From: Nitrospira_E sp052156535
GTDB lineage: Bacteria > Nitrospirota > Nitrospiria > Nitrospirales > UBA8639
DNA length: 64,000 nucleotides
Assembly (NCBI RefSeq): GCF_052156535.1
Contig: NZ_JBQKUP010000035.1
Span: forward strand, 124,001 to 188,000
Direction: 5' to 3'
Position numbers and translations under genes: made by a program
Shown: positions 17,959 through 27,036 of the stretch, piece after piece
Layout: each line of letters opens with the position of its first letter
Numbering within the stretch: position 1 is the first letter of the stretch
The notes under the pieces: generated by a model
Databases searched by the model: none
What the model saw: the letters and a program-made list of their open reading frames with translations, nothing else
What the model was told of the DNA's origin: nothing

Positions 17959-18267
17959 TTACTTTGCTAATCCAAATTGTGTCCGTAGCGCCTTAAGGGC
18001 TTCTCTCGCCTCAGAATACGCCTGTTTTTCCGGTGAAGAATTTTCCTCCCCTAACCCTGCAAGGCTTTTACAGCTCTGTTTTAATTGCTGAAGTGGCCCA
18101 TGAGGATGACGACTATCGCTCTCTTTGGTGTCCAATTCTTCTAAGTCTTGGATCAAGACACGAATAGTGACATAGTTACGAACTCGCTCAGTTCTTTCAC
18201 AATGGGGCAGATTTGCCATTCCACCCGCCAATCTTTCAATTTCATCCAGCACAGTGCATACGTTCAT
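17959..18267 (-). CDS. small helical protein of unknown function
   Basis: 102 residues, predicted mostly alpha-helical and rich in Glu, Leu and Arg (VLDEIERLAGGMANL, VRNYVTIRVLIQDLEEL, EAREALKALRTQFGL). The start at 18267 is preceded by AAGGGA. No signal peptide, Cys cluster or known motif. Unrecognised. It lies in a run of small minus-strand stress-type genes. The stretch 17747-17958 has only a weak 61-codon frame without a ribosome binding site. Confidence 0.55.
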   Translation of the reverse strand: MNVCTVLDEIERLAGGMANLPHCERTERVRNYVTIRVLIQDLEELDTKESDSRHPHGPLQQLKQSCKSLAGLGEENSSPEKQAYSEAREALKALRTQFGLAK

Positions 18268-18507
18268 TCTGATTCCCTTCAACAAATTGAAAATGCGCCC
18301 AATAGTTCAAAGACCTTTCCATATCGTTCAAAATATTTCGAGGGGAATACGAGTGGATAAATCAATGTGTTCCCAAAACTGATGCCAGGCATAGAACCCA
18401 GTTGGAGAAAAGTTAAAAATAGGCTTCTACCTTCGATTATTATTGTATTTTCCCAATACCGATTCCTGGTTTTTATTCTTCTCGCGGGAGATATCCAGGA
18501 AAATTTC

Positions 18508-18821
18508 TTACGTTATTTGTTTCCACGCATTTTCTACCCAAACGTATTTCCGCATTTGAGCATCGTTCTCCAGAGATTGAGGCAAAACGAATCGACAAGC
18601 TGTTTGCTTGTAGATCTGGTCTGTTTTTCGCCCCATCAACAGGGCTAGGCTCAAAGAAGGGGATATACCTTGAAGAAAGACCGGTACGATTATCTGACCT
18701 TCAAGGCCTCGGTAAATACGAGGCCTGGTTGACCTTTGCCTTAGGGTCAAAACGTTGGTCTTCAAGAGTTTCCAAGAATCCCTTCAGCGCTACCTCCTCC
18801 TGATCATCGAGTTGAACCATC
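18508..18821 (-). pseudogene. small gene with a probable frameshift
   Basis: ATG at 18821 (GAGGG just upstream) reads MVQLDDQEEVALKGFLETLE and continues to a stop after KVNQASYLPRP. An overlapping frame then carries a coherent C-terminal part (GLEGQIIVPVFLQGISPS, MGRKTDQIYKQTACRFVLP, MRKYVWVENAWKQIT). The two halves have similar composition and join into one protein of about 100 residues if one base is gained or lost near 18715-18735. The family is unknown. It may also be two independent chance frames. Confidence 0.4.
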
Positions 18822-18858
18822 CCTCTATCCCTCTCAATCAATCTCTTGAGCGGGTCAA

Positions 18859-19200
18859 TCAATTTTTGGGCTCTGATTCTACCGGGTCATAAATCATCAT
18901 GATGGTCACGCCATTTTTGGTGGAAATTTTGGCAACTTCCGCGTTTGTGGGAAAAAGGCGATAAGAGCCGGGCTCAAAGGTTTTTCCTTGAGTCTCATAT
19001 TGCCCCTCGATCACAAAATGTTGGACCACTCCTAGATGGTTATGTGGGAGGATCTGGCCGCCTGCCGGCAATCGGACCACGATGGTTTTGGCCCCACGAT
19101 TGGATTCTTCACGAAGAACTTTGACTTCTCCCGTGCCCGGGAATTCATGCAGTTCGCGCCAACCGGTGTATAAAGTGTGATGGACAATTTCTTCGGCCAT
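18859..19200 (-). CDS. cupin-domain protein, paralogue 1
   Basis: A 113-residue single cupin: LPAGGQILPHNHLGVVQHFVIEGQY (metal-binding His-x-His and the Glu-Gly turn) followed by FEPGSYRLFP and VTIMMIYDPV. This resembles ChrR-type or RmlC-type cupins. The start at 19200 is preceded by GGAAAG; the frame runs further upstream without support. It has a closely related paralogue at 25505-25834, at the head of the 2-oxoacid oxidoreductase operon. It probably binds a divalent metal; its activity is unknown. Confidence 0.8.
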   Translation of the reverse strand: MAEEIVHHTLYTGWRELHEFPGTGEVKVLREESNRGAKTIVVRLPAGGQILPHNHLGVVQHFVIEGQYETQGKTFEPGSYRLFPTNAEVAKISTKNGVTIMMIYDPVESEPKN

Positions 19201-19761
19201 GATGGCTTTCCTTTCCCAGGTTTGATTCATCAATCTCACGGTCACGGAAAAAAACTTCCTGACTTGAGGGCTTGATATTTCTGAACTAAGCGAACCCTCA
19301 ACTTCGGAATCGAACGTGAGACTTTGAGTGAAAGATAATGAGACCCCCGCCACAGCAAACGTGTAGCCCGAACCCTTCTCAGTGATGTCTTCTGCGGAGA
19401 TAAGGACATCAGAATTGGCGCCCGAGCCAAGGCCGCGGGCGCCGGAAAATCCCTCACTGCGGGCGCCAGGAACCTAGAAACGAACCTCGATTCAAGGGAC
19501 TATTTTTTTCTGACTCAGTTCTTGACATCAAAGCCATCTGCCAATTGCCAGGGTCGTGGTGAAGGCCCTAACCCATAAACAAAGTCCATGCTTTGTGAAT
19601 TCCAGAATTCGGATCCGGTTCAGCCATCTTAAACAGTCCTTGCTTGACCCCCTGCACCATGCCCCCCTGACAGGTTATTTTCTCTGATTGCCTACATACC
19701 AAACTCCAGGAAGCATCTCTTAGGCAAAGATGTCGCCCACTTTCAGAGTGAGTCCACTTCG
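19201..19761. other. intergenic region
   Basis: No gene was recognised. A GC-rich patch at 19419-19470 contains two CGGGCGCC units, and the rest is unstructured by eye. Short frames lack ribosome binding sites. Confidence 0.4.
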
Positions 19762-20391
19762 TTACGAGGATCCCATCTTGCTATATTTTTCCATTTCAAC
19801 AACCCGGATAGCATAAGCCAAGGCTCCCAGAATAGGAGATTCAGTATTCCGATTGCCCCGGGCGGCCTCAAGCAATGCTCCAAATATCCGTATTTGCCGT
19901 TCCGAAATACCTCGGCGATGCCCGGTTTTCAAGGCTTCCTTGCCATGCTTTAAAGCCTCCTCGATATAGATAAGGGAGCTATGGATCGCATCGCAGGCAT
20001 TAATAGGTCGGCAGCCCTTTAAGGCCTCATGGGCCTCTTTCAAATAATTGATGGCCCCATGCCCATCTCCGGGATTCTCCACCTTCTCGTCAAAGTCCGG
20101 ACCTCCCTTGCCTGTTAAAACATTCATGGCCCTCTGGACATTTTCTCGATGCCACCCTGATCCCGGTTGATTTGGGGAAAGCGCCAGTTCCCCGTATTTC
20201 ATGGCAACGTCTAATTGGCCATTCGCCTTAAACAGAATACTCAAGGCATCTTCCTGAGTCTCTTCGGCACTATAGGCAGGAGTTGGACCAATATTCGGAA
20301 GAAACAGTAGGCTCCCCAACATAAAAATCGAAAGCCTTATTATGAGGATTTTGTAAGGCATTCTTTTTCTCGCCAAGTCTCTTTTTTCCAT
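19762..20391 (-). CDS. exported helical protein of unknown function
   Basis: 209 residues. The N-terminus is basic (MEKRDLARKRMPYK) followed by a hydrophobic core LIIRLSIFMLGSLLFLP and a probable cleavage site near AYSAEE, so it is likely periplasmic. The mature part is helical and repeats a pattern of about 50 residues: ILFKANGQLDVAMKYGELAL, NYLKEAHEALKGCRPINACD and SSLIYIEEALKHGKEALK. This resembles small metal- or cytochrome-associated helical bundles, but no signature is clear. Two Cys (CRPINAC) could form a disulfide. GGAG lies 8 bp before the ATG. Confidence 0.65.
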   Translation of the reverse strand: MEKRDLARKRMPYKILIIRLSIFMLGSLLFLPNIGPTPAYSAEETQEDALSILFKANGQLDVAMKYGELALSPNQPGSGWHRENVQRAMNVLTGKGGPDFDEKVENPGDGHGAINYLKEAHEALKGCRPINACDAIHSSLIYIEEALKHGKEALKTGHRRGISERQIRIFGALLEAARGNRNTESPILGALAYAIRVVEMEKYSKMGSS

Positions 20392-20669
20392 GTTCGATCT
20401 CCTCTTTTTTGTAGGTTAAAAATTAGGAATAATTGAAAAAATGGTACACTTCACTCCCCTTTCTATCCAGACGTTCATCATTCGCCCTAGGCATACACGA
20501 TATCCACGTCACTTTCCCATTCTCATCCCACCAGGAGCCGTCCCGGCACGAGCTAACGACATTGGTTTTGAGGTCATATCCTCATCAAGATTCAGCCTTG
20601 TTGACCATTCCCCTTCCCTTGTATGACTTTCCTCTCCCCTCCCCTTCTTCCATCAGCTCATTTTTTTCA

Positions 20670-20960
20670 TCAATGCCGTGGTAGCCGATGTGTACGAGCA
20701 CTCGGCGGTAGTGGTCCTTTCTCCAACTTCTGAGAGGAAACCCCACCCAGATGTACGTTGACCTTTTGGCCTTTCGCATCGACACAGTGAAATTGATCGA
20801 AGGTCACATGAAGCGAGAACCTCCCCGAATGATCACGTCCCACCGAAATGAGATGCCAACCCTCAATTACCGTTCCATCAGGCCCCAGAAGTTCCCAATC
20901 ACAGGGATCCGAAGCCTCAAAGACTCTAACGGTGACATACCCCCTCGATTCAGAATTCAT
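20670..20960 (-). CDS. small hypothetical protein
   Basis: 96 residues, with a beta-rich core (GYVTVRVFEASDPCDWELL, VIEGWHLISVGRDHSGRF, SLHVTFDQFHCVDAKGQKV) and a basic proline-rich end (PLPPSARTHRLPRH). AAGGTGG precedes the ATG at normal spacing. The coherent amphipathic strands suggest a real gene; the family is unknown. The 20392-20669 interval upstream of the exported protein has nothing recognisable apart from one CCTAGG at 20487. Confidence 0.5.
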   Translation of the reverse strand: MNSESRGYVTVRVFEASDPCDWELLGPDGTVIEGWHLISVGRDHSGRFSLHVTFDQFHCVDAKGQKVNVHLGGVSSQKLEKGPLPPSARTHRLPRH

Positions 20961-21129
20961 GTTCCACCTTTTATAGCCTTACGAGGACCGGAGCATCCTA
21001 CTTTCCACTCTCTATGTGAAGAACTTTCATCTACGCACATGGATGAGATTTCTTCCTCCATGAATATGTTCGTCTTGTCGATGTCTTTCACTCTCCCCAT
21101 ATTTAAGCGCTCACTCTGAGATCATGTAT

Positions 21130-21564
21130 CTAATCATTCCCATCTTCTATCCCCAACCCTAATCCAATCCAAGCCCTCAAAAGATCATGCCTGGTCACGG
21201 TATACATTACCTCCCCCTTTCGCTCTACCGGCAAACTCAACAATCGTTGTTCTTCCATGAGATGCACGGCATCCTTGATCGACGTCGTATCGGCAATCGC
21301 AATGTGATCCTTTTTCATCACGTCTTCGACCGTCACTTTGTTCAGGTCTTTTCCCGCTTCCAAAGCACGGAGGACATCAAATTCACTGATAAAGCCGATA
21401 AATTGGTTTTTTTCGTCGACGACCGGTCCCCCCGGGGTATGATGGGAGAGTAATTCGATCGCGGCGGCCAGAGCATTTAATTTCCTACCAAATTTCAAAT
21501 CATTGGTTGGAACAATTTGCCCAACGGTTTTAAATCCTGAAGCGGGAACTCCTTGAATAGCCAT
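21130..21564 (-). CDS. tandem CBS-domain protein
   Basis: 144 residues forming one Bateman module. The first CBS motif spans about 10-72 (GGPVVDEKNQFIGFISEFDVL) and the second about 78-140 (EDVMKKDHIAIADTT, LSLPVERKGEVMYTVTRHDLL). It likely binds adenine nucleotides and senses energy charge, acting as a stand-alone regulator. AAGGAGGTCAT precedes the ATG, an excellent binding site. Same strand as the neighbouring stress genes, with no close operon partner. Confidence 0.88.
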   Translation of the reverse strand: MAIQGVPASGFKTVGQIVPTNDLKFGRKLNALAAAIELLSHHTPGGPVVDEKNQFIGFISEFDVLRALEAGKDLNKVTVEDVMKKDHIAIADTTSIKDAVHLMEEQRLLSLPVERKGEVMYTVTRHDLLRAWIGLGLGIEDGND

Positions 21565-22269
21565 ATGACCTCCTTGAAATTAGGTGCCAAAGCAAATAGT
21601 CCTTTGGCGGAATGATTTCTCAAAATATTTCTTTTTTCTTCCACATGTACCCGACCGGTTTCCGAAATGGCTATTACATCTTTCAGTTAAAGCAAAACTG
21701 GCACCAACTGATTGGCTGATCTTTCAACCCGTTACTTTTCGCTTTTTAAAACGCCACGAGAAACCCAATTCCCACCTTAGATAGAATTATTCAGCTTAAT
21801 TATCGAGCTTTGTTTGTGGTGATCTGGGACAAACCACTGAAGACGAAGTGGGGAAAAATTCGCCAACCTTCTGTTCATCCCATACCAATTTAAAGCGAGA
21901 GCCTCATCAGGCGGAGCCCTTGTCACGCGTAACGGCGGCTATAATCCCGTTGAAAAGAAACGCCACTCAGGAGTCTTTTGAAGGTTTAAGGACTTTACCT
22001 TTTGATGAGTCGAAGAGTGCCCGAGAGAAAAGGCCACTGCTGCTTGGACGAAGGGAGTGCAGGCGGAATACGTGAGCACAGACAGGGAACGACCTGCCTG
22101 TGCGCTTGGGCGTAGAACCTACTCCACCAACCTGGCCGTTTCGGCCACGAAGGTTGGAAGGGCTTCTGCGCGTGGACGCCAAAACGCTCTGGCAAAGTCA
22201 GGGAACGCCGCCGGCCTGTCCGCCGTAGGCCCGGCGCAGGCGCAGCAAGATTTACCAACACTTCCTCAA
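21565..22269. other. intergenic region with a GC-rich block
   Basis: No gene was recognised. From about 22030 to 22250 the sequence becomes markedly GC-rich and contains inverted pieces such as CCAACCTGGCCGTTTCGGCC next to ACGAAGGTTGG (arms CCAACCT and AGGTTGG). It may be a decayed mobile or repeat sequence. Frames on both strands are Arg/Pro-rich and unconvincing. Confidence 0.4.
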
Positions 22270-22788
22270 TTAATCTTGAGGTGCCGGCTCATCATCATCC
22301 TCTTCCCAATTGTTCGGGAAAGTGGGTAAATGGTGAAGTGCGAGTTTAATTTCCCTCATATGCGCCTGTTCTTCCCTCCATAGGGAGTGAGCTAATTCCC
22401 GAGCCTTGGGATCGGTGAGGGTTGTCTTTAGATGATTGTAAAAGACGCTAGCCCGTAGCTCAGCACGCAGGGCTGCCTCGAGGACATGAGTTGGGGTCAT
22501 TTTGTAGTGAGCAGTTTCGTAAGCAAGCGCTTCGATGGAATCAAAAAACCGGAGTGGTTGGAACGGTTCTCGGGGAGGCAAGGTGGGCGTACGCTGCAGT
22601 TGCAATTGTGCTAAGTGTTCTAACTCCTGGGCTTGCATTCGGCGAAAGAATTCGGCTGCTTCAGGGTTATGATGAAGTTGCATCTGGTCCGCAAATTCAC
22701 CATAACGATCGCTGGCCTCTGCTTCAGCCTGAATAGCTAAATCCAGAAGATCAAGATCCGTCAGGCCTGATAAATCCTGTGACTTCAT
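22270..22788 (-). CDS. rubrerythrin-like ferritin-family protein in the 2-oxoacid oxidoreductase operon
   Basis: 172 residues with the two-fold four-helix pattern of ferritin-like di-iron proteins: EAEASDRYGEFADQM, then ELEHLAQLQ (E-x-x-H), then ALRAELRASVFYNHL and REEQAHMREIKLAL (second E-x-x-H), with an acidic tail DEPAPQD. The start at 22788 overlaps the stop of the beta subunit gene by 4 bp (ATGA), so it is coupled to it. In this place it may scavenge peroxide or oxygen around an oxygen-sensitive ferredoxin-dependent enzyme. The rubredoxin domain of true rubrerythrins is absent. Confidence 0.85.
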   Translation of the reverse strand: MKSQDLSGLTDLDLLDLAIQAEAEASDRYGEFADQMQLHHNPEAAEFFRRMQAQELEHLAQLQLQRTPTLPPREPFQPLRFFDSIEALAYETAHYKMTPTHVLEAALRAELRASVFYNHLKTTLTDPKARELAHSLWREEQAHMREIKLALHHLPTFPNNWEEDDDEPAPQD

Positions 22789-23660
22789 CCCTTTTTCACT
22801 TGGAGTGGCTGAACCCATGTAGCCAGAATAGCCCCTAATCCTGTGCCGGATCCTTCCCAAGCCTTAGCCTTCTGTACCTGGTCGTGCCACTGGTCCTCAT
22901 AGGTGGGTCGATTCTCCTCAAAGAAAATTCCCAGAGAATGCCCTTCCTGAGATGCCGCTAATCGCATGGCCTCAAATCGGTCCTGACTGCCTACCTCAGA
23001 TTCCATCCAAGAGACTTGGCCTCTCAATGTTGAGCGGTCCTCTGGGCGAAAGGTGACACAAGGAGACAGCACATCAATGACCGAAAACCCTCGATGCTGA
23101 ATTCCCCGAATGATGAGCGCAGCCAGTCGCTTGGTATCCCAACTCAAGCCTCGCGCGGCAAAGGTGGCCCCTGCCCCAAGACCCAGAACCAAAGGATGAA
23201 TGGGCTGCTCAATAGCTCCGAATGGGGTCGTGGCGCTTATTGCTCCTAGAGGAGTTGTGGGGGACATCTGACCTTTGGTCATCCCATACACGCGGTTGTC
23301 CATAATCACGCAGGTCAGATCGAGATTCCTTCTTGCGGCATGAATGAAATGGTTCCCCCCAATCCCATAGGCGTCTCCATCCCCCATCGTGACAACCACC
23401 TGTACGTCAGGACGAGAAAGCTTGAGTCCCGTGGCTATTGGGATCGCTCTTCCATGAATTCCGTTTAGTCCGTAACAATGAAGATATCCCGGCAGTCGAC
23501 TGGAACAGCCAATCCCCGAGATAACGGCCAAACGTTCTGAAGGAAGCTCAAGGGTGGAAAAGGCCGCACATAAGGCGTTCAGCACGCCAAAATCCCCACA
23601 GCCTGGGCACCAGATCGGCTTGAGGTTAGCCATATACTCTTTAGCCTGCAGACGAGGCAT
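22785..23660 (-). CDS. 2-oxoacid:ferredoxin oxidoreductase, beta subunit
   Basis: 291 residues, TPP-binding subunit. PIWCPGCGDFGVLNAL at residues 15-30 holds the cluster-type Cys pair. The TPP/Mg site GDGDAYGIGGNHFIHAARRN lies around 93-112, and VIMDNRVYGMTKGQMSPTT follows. This matches KorB/PorB-type subunits that cleave or form 2-oxoglutarate or pyruvate with ferredoxin. In Nitrospira such enzymes run the reverse TCA cycle. The substrate is not decided by motif. It follows the alpha/gamma gene after 15 bp and overlaps the rubrerythrin-like gene. Confidence 0.93.
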   Translation of the reverse strand: MPRLQAKEYMANLKPIWCPGCGDFGVLNALCAAFSTLELPSERLAVISGIGCSSRLPGYLHCYGLNGIHGRAIPIATGLKLSRPDVQVVVTMGDGDAYGIGGNHFIHAARRNLDLTCVIMDNRVYGMTKGQMSPTTPLGAISATTPFGAIEQPIHPLVLGLGAGATFAARGLSWDTKRLAALIIRGIQHRGFSVIDVLSPCVTFRPEDRSTLRGQVSWMESEVGSQDRFEAMRLAASQEGHSLGIFFEENRPTYEDQWHDQVQKAKAWEGSGTGLGAILATWVQPLQVKKG

Positions 23661-23675
23661 GTGATTCCTTCCTCC

Positions 23676-25478
23676 CTACAATTCTGGCTTTGCCCTAAAA
23701 ACAGAGAGTAATTCTTCTGTCCGAAACGGCACACCTCCGGCACGGGCGATGGGTATCACCTTGTTAGGCAGCCGATAGAAGGCATGAAGGTAATGATAAA
23801 ACTGTTTCATGGAACTGAGTTCCACAACATAGAGCACCTTCATGCTGGCAAGGCATTCGTTCATTAAGTCAACTTGAGGAGGAAACAGGAGGTGTAAGAT
23901 GACCCCCCGCACTGATTGGCCTGCGGACTGCGCTATGTTCACCGCTTCGCGCACAACCCCTCCCGTTGAACCCCACGCGATGAACGCAGCAGTCGCATCA
24001 GGGGCCCCGCACGATTCTATCCAACCTTTTTGGGTCTTCAATGGGTCAAGCTTTTTCAACCGTCGAATCGATTGAGATCGATGGTTCTGAAAAGACGCAT
24101 CCGGTCGGCCTTGGACATCATGTTCCGATCCGGTGACAGAAAATTCACCTCCCGGCATTCCAGGAATGGTCATAGGAGCGATGGCTCCATTGAATGACTC
24201 AAAACGATAAAAGGGCGATGATTCAAGATTGCCTTTGAGCTGCCGTGAACACACTGGAAGTTGTTCAAGCGGGATTGGCTCAATAATTTCAGACCGGGCT
24301 CCCAAGAATTGATCGCTCAGGAGAATGACCGGAACTTGGAATTCCTCTGCGATGTTAAAGGCTTTGACCGTCATCGTCAGGCAGTCTAGAACGGAATCGG
24401 GAGCCAGCACTACGCGTGGATTATCCCCATGACTCGATGCTAAGGCTGCCCACAGGTCTGCTTGTTCCGTCGTTGTGGCAATTCCTGTAGAGGGTCCTGT
24501 CCGCTGAACATTTATTACGACGAGTGGAATTTCAGTCATGAGGGCCAGGCCTAACCCCTCAGCCATCAACGAGAAGCCTGGTCCGGAAGTGGCCGTCATA
24601 GCTTTTTTCCCCCCGAAGGACGCTCCAATCGCCATAGTAATCGCAGCCAATTCGTCCTCGGCCTGGACCATAATTTTTTCCTGCTGTGGAAAATATCGAC
24701 TCAGTTCCTCCATGATGTCTGTCGCTGGGGTAATGGGATACCCGGCAAAAAAATCGCAACCCGCGACCAGACTCCCAAGGACAATGGCCTGATTACCGGT
24801 GAGCTGCCAACGCGAGACGGGATCCGTGGGTTTGACCAGCGGCCATCTCATGTGATGCTGATCGTTCCAAGCCCACCCTACCTCAAACGCTTTTTGATTT
24901 GCGTCAACGACCATCGTCCCCTTTTCCCGGAACCGCTCTTCCAACGTCAGATGACAGGCTGTGCTGTCCAATTCCAAAAGGGAAGCCAGAAGACCAAAAA
25001 GAAAGATATTGGGGTTCCCCCCTTCAATAGCTTGGATGTGGGCCTTCCAGGGGACTGCCACGCAATGTTTCACATTTGCTAATCCTGTCATCACGGGTTT
25101 TTCTGATTGCTCACAAAAAACCCATCCCTCAGGGTTCACGAGAAGGAACTCTTGAAACCGCGAGGCATTTCTCCAATCCAATCCAGCCAGGATGTCAACT
25201 CTATCAGGCTGCTTTTCGAATGGAGAGATTCCGAGTCGAAGCACACACAGACTTTCCCCCCCCCGAATTTGAGGGCCATACTGTTTCGTCATCAGCCCAT
25301 AAAGTCCGCAACGAGTTGCGGTGCCTAAGAGCAAATTCCCAAGCATCATGACTCCAGCCCCACCGCTACCAACAATGCCAATCCCTATTTCATCCGTGGC
25401 TGTTTGCATGCAAGTTACCGAAATTCCAGTCTGAAAATGAGGCACTCCCCCACACACCAGTTTGTCAGGATATCTCAT
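23676..25478 (-). CDS. 2-oxoacid:ferredoxin oxidoreductase, fused gamma-alpha subunit
   Basis: 600 residues. The gamma domain comes first (GIVGSGGAGVMMLGNLLL, then MTKQYGPQIRGGESLCVLRL), then from about residue 220 the alpha domain (FFAGYPITPATDIMEELSRY, MVQAEDELAAITMAIGASFG, TATSGPGFSLMAEGLGLAL, RTGPSTGIATTTEQADLW). This gamma-alpha order is the KorA type of two-subunit enzymes. It is cytosolic and partners the beta subunit directly downstream. The start may be 25478 or ATG at 25409; neither has a strong binding site. It begins 26 bp after the cupin gene, so cupin, alpha, beta and ferritin-like form one operon. Confidence 0.93.
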   Translation of the reverse strand: MRYPDKLVCGGVPHFQTGISVTCMQTATDEIGIGIVGSGGAGVMMLGNLLLGTATRCGLYGLMTKQYGPQIRGGESLCVLRLGISPFEKQPDRVDILAGLDWRNASRFQEFLLVNPEGWVFCEQSEKPVMTGLANVKHCVAVPWKAHIQAIEGGNPNIFLFGLLASLLELDSTACHLTLEERFREKGTMVVDANQKAFEVGWAWNDQHHMRWPLVKPTDPVSRWQLTGNQAIVLGSLVAGCDFFAGYPITPATDIMEELSRYFPQQEKIMVQAEDELAAITMAIGASFGGKKAMTATSGPGFSLMAEGLGLALMTEIPLVVINVQRTGPSTGIATTTEQADLWAALASSHGDNPRVVLAPDSVLDCLTMTVKAFNIAEEFQVPVILLSDQFLGARSEIIEPIPLEQLPVCSRQLKGNLESSPFYRFESFNGAIAPMTIPGMPGGEFSVTGSEHDVQGRPDASFQNHRSQSIRRLKKLDPLKTQKGWIESCGAPDATAAFIAWGSTGGVVREAVNIAQSAGQSVRGVILHLLFPPQVDLMNECLASMKVLYVVELSSMKQFYHYLHAFYRLPNKVIPIARAGGVPFRTEELLSVFRAKPEL

Positions 25479-25504
25479 GCCCGCATTTCTGATACTGCCT
25501 TTCT

Positions 25505-25834
25505 TTACTTGGAAACCGGGTCATAGATCATGAGGATAGTCACGCCGGCTTTGGTTGAAATAGGAGAGACATCGCAATGCTCGGGCATCATTCGATAACT
25601 GCCCGGCTCCCATAACTGCCCGTCCGCCTCGTACTGTCCCTCAAGGACGAAATGCTGAACGATCCCTCGATGGCTATGAGGTGTAATCCGACCGCCGGCA
25701 GGAATCCGAACCAGCATGGTCTTGGCCCCAAGTGAAGAATCTTCCCGAACGACCTTGACGTCTGCGGGCCCTGGAAACTCTTGCAGTTTTTCCCACTTCA
25801 TTGTAGCGGTGTGGTGGAATTTTTCTTTGCTCAT
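25505..25834 (-). CDS. cupin-domain protein, paralogue 2, first gene of the oxidoreductase operon
   Basis: 109 residues: IPAGGRITPHSHRGIVQHFV with two metal-type His, then EGQYEADGQLWEPGSYRMMP and AGVTILMIYDPVSK. It is closely similar to the protein at 18859-19200 over its whole length. AGGAGG precedes the ATG. Its position at the head of the 2-oxoacid oxidoreductase operon suggests a protective or sensory role linked to that enzyme, but no activity is known. The divergent side (25835-26097) carries no gene. Confidence 0.82.
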   Translation of the reverse strand: MSKEKFHHTATMKWEKLQEFPGPADVKVVREDSSLGAKTMLVRIPAGGRITPHSHRGIVQHFVLEGQYEADGQLWEPGSYRMMPEHCDVSPISTKAGVTILMIYDPVSK

Positions 25835-26097
25835 TGGTCTCTCCTCCTTTTATTCCTACAGAAGTATTGAAATTGGATGATTATCGCTTCTTTCCTAGAA
25901 AAACCTCGCACAACGCGTTCGTTTCAGATGTCCTGATTCAAGCGTTAGAAACGTCCGTTTATTCCTCTGGGAAATCTCCTCACCCCTTACGATTCACGCC
26001 TCCTGAATGTGGATTTCCGATTACACCTGTCGGGAATAACGAGAAAGCTATCATTTTCACCACCCAACATGCTCACCATTCTTCACGCACTCTATCC

Positions 26098-27036
26098 TTA
26101 AGACCCTTCGTCGTGCTTTTCATGTTCTTCATGTTCGTCATGTTCAGCATGCCCACCCTTCGAGCAACATCCTTTGCCTTCCTCTTTGTGTCCACTCATT
26201 TTGTCCTTCCCTTTTCGTTTCCGTTTATGTTTCTGCTTTTCATCGCTGTGCTTTTCTTCACTAGCTATCACCTCTCCACTTTCACTATTCACTTTAACTT
26301 CCATGACCTTGGCTTCTTGAGTCACAACCTCGACCTCCCAATACGGCTGCGTTTCTTCCATCTCAAATTCCACTTCAATGGCTGTTCCCGCCACGTGTTC
26401 AGTGGCAATTTTGACGGCTTGCTCCATCGTGATGGCCGCAGTACCGGCTTGGGTAGCTTTTTTCATGATGTCGGCGTGCGGCATTCCATGATGGCCTTCA
26501 CCACCGGAACCATGGCCTTCTTCTCCATCATGCCCTTTTTTTTGTCCATGTCCATGCTTTCCCTTCTGTCCATCCATCCCCTCGGAATCTTGATGGTCAC
26601 CATGACCGCCTGGAAAACTCGCCTCGTATTGCATCACCATCCAGATTTCTTCATCGGAGAGCAGACCGCCAAAGGGAATCATGGCTGTTCCCAGTGACCC
26701 GTATTTGATAATCCAAAAAATTTCACCTTCGGTCCGGTGCTTCCAGAACCCACGTGAACGAAAGACTCTGGGCGGAGGATTCAGATTAGCCGCTCCGGGC
26801 CCATCTCCACGCCCATTGATTCCATGACAATTTACACAGGTTCCTTTCCCCTCATAAATGGTTTTTCCTTTTTCCAGAATATCCGGAGAATCAGGGAGTG
26901 GATTCTTGAGAGCCCGAGCTTCCTCCAGCTTGTCCGCCGGCACTCGTGTTTTCTTCATCTGCTGCCCGGCACCGAAAACGAGACTACCAGTCAGCGAGAA
27001 AAACATCATAAATAATGCCAAATGCTTGAGCCGCAT
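26098..27036 (-). CDS. secreted cytochrome c fused to a PepSY domain with metal-binding tails
   Basis: 312 residues. Signal peptide (LALFMMFFSLTGSLVFGAG); class I cytochrome c domain with CVNCH near residue 67 and the Met ligand probably in AMIPFGG; then a Gly/His/Lys-rich linker of about 45 residues (GGHGDHQDSEG, HGHGQKKGHDGEEGHG); then a PepSY domain (ITMEQAVKIATEHVAGTAIE, YWEVEVVTQEAKVMEV); and a highly charged C-terminus with CCSKGGHAEHDEHEEHEKHD. Mono-haem electron transfer is combined with a very strong divalent-metal (Ni, Cu, Zn) binding potential in the periplasm. I know of no characterised protein with this architecture. Confidence 0.82.
   Translation of the reverse strand: MRLKHLALFMMFFSLTGSLVFGAGQQMKKTRVPADKLEEARALKNPLPDSPDILEKGKTIYEGKGTCVNCHGINGRGDGPGAANLNPPPRVFRSRGFWKHRTEGEIFWIIKYGSLGTAMIPFGGLLSDEEIWMVMQYEASFPGGHGDHQDSEGMDGQKGKHGHGQKKGHDGEEGHGSGGEGHHGMPHADIMKKATQAGTAAITMEQAVKIATEHVAGTAIEVEFEMEETQPYWEVEVVTQEAKVMEVKVNSESGEVIASEEKHSDEKQKHKRKRKGKDKMSGHKEEGKGCCSKGGHAEHDEHEEHEKHDEGS

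Noticed and set aside
20485..20492. CCTAGG 97 bp upstream of the exported helical protein gene as an operator
   Set aside because: Single box without partners at the required spacing.
22057..22329. GC-rich block considered as tRNA, RNA gene or coding
   Set aside because: No cloverleaf, no coherent protein; translations are Arg/Pro-rich in all frames.
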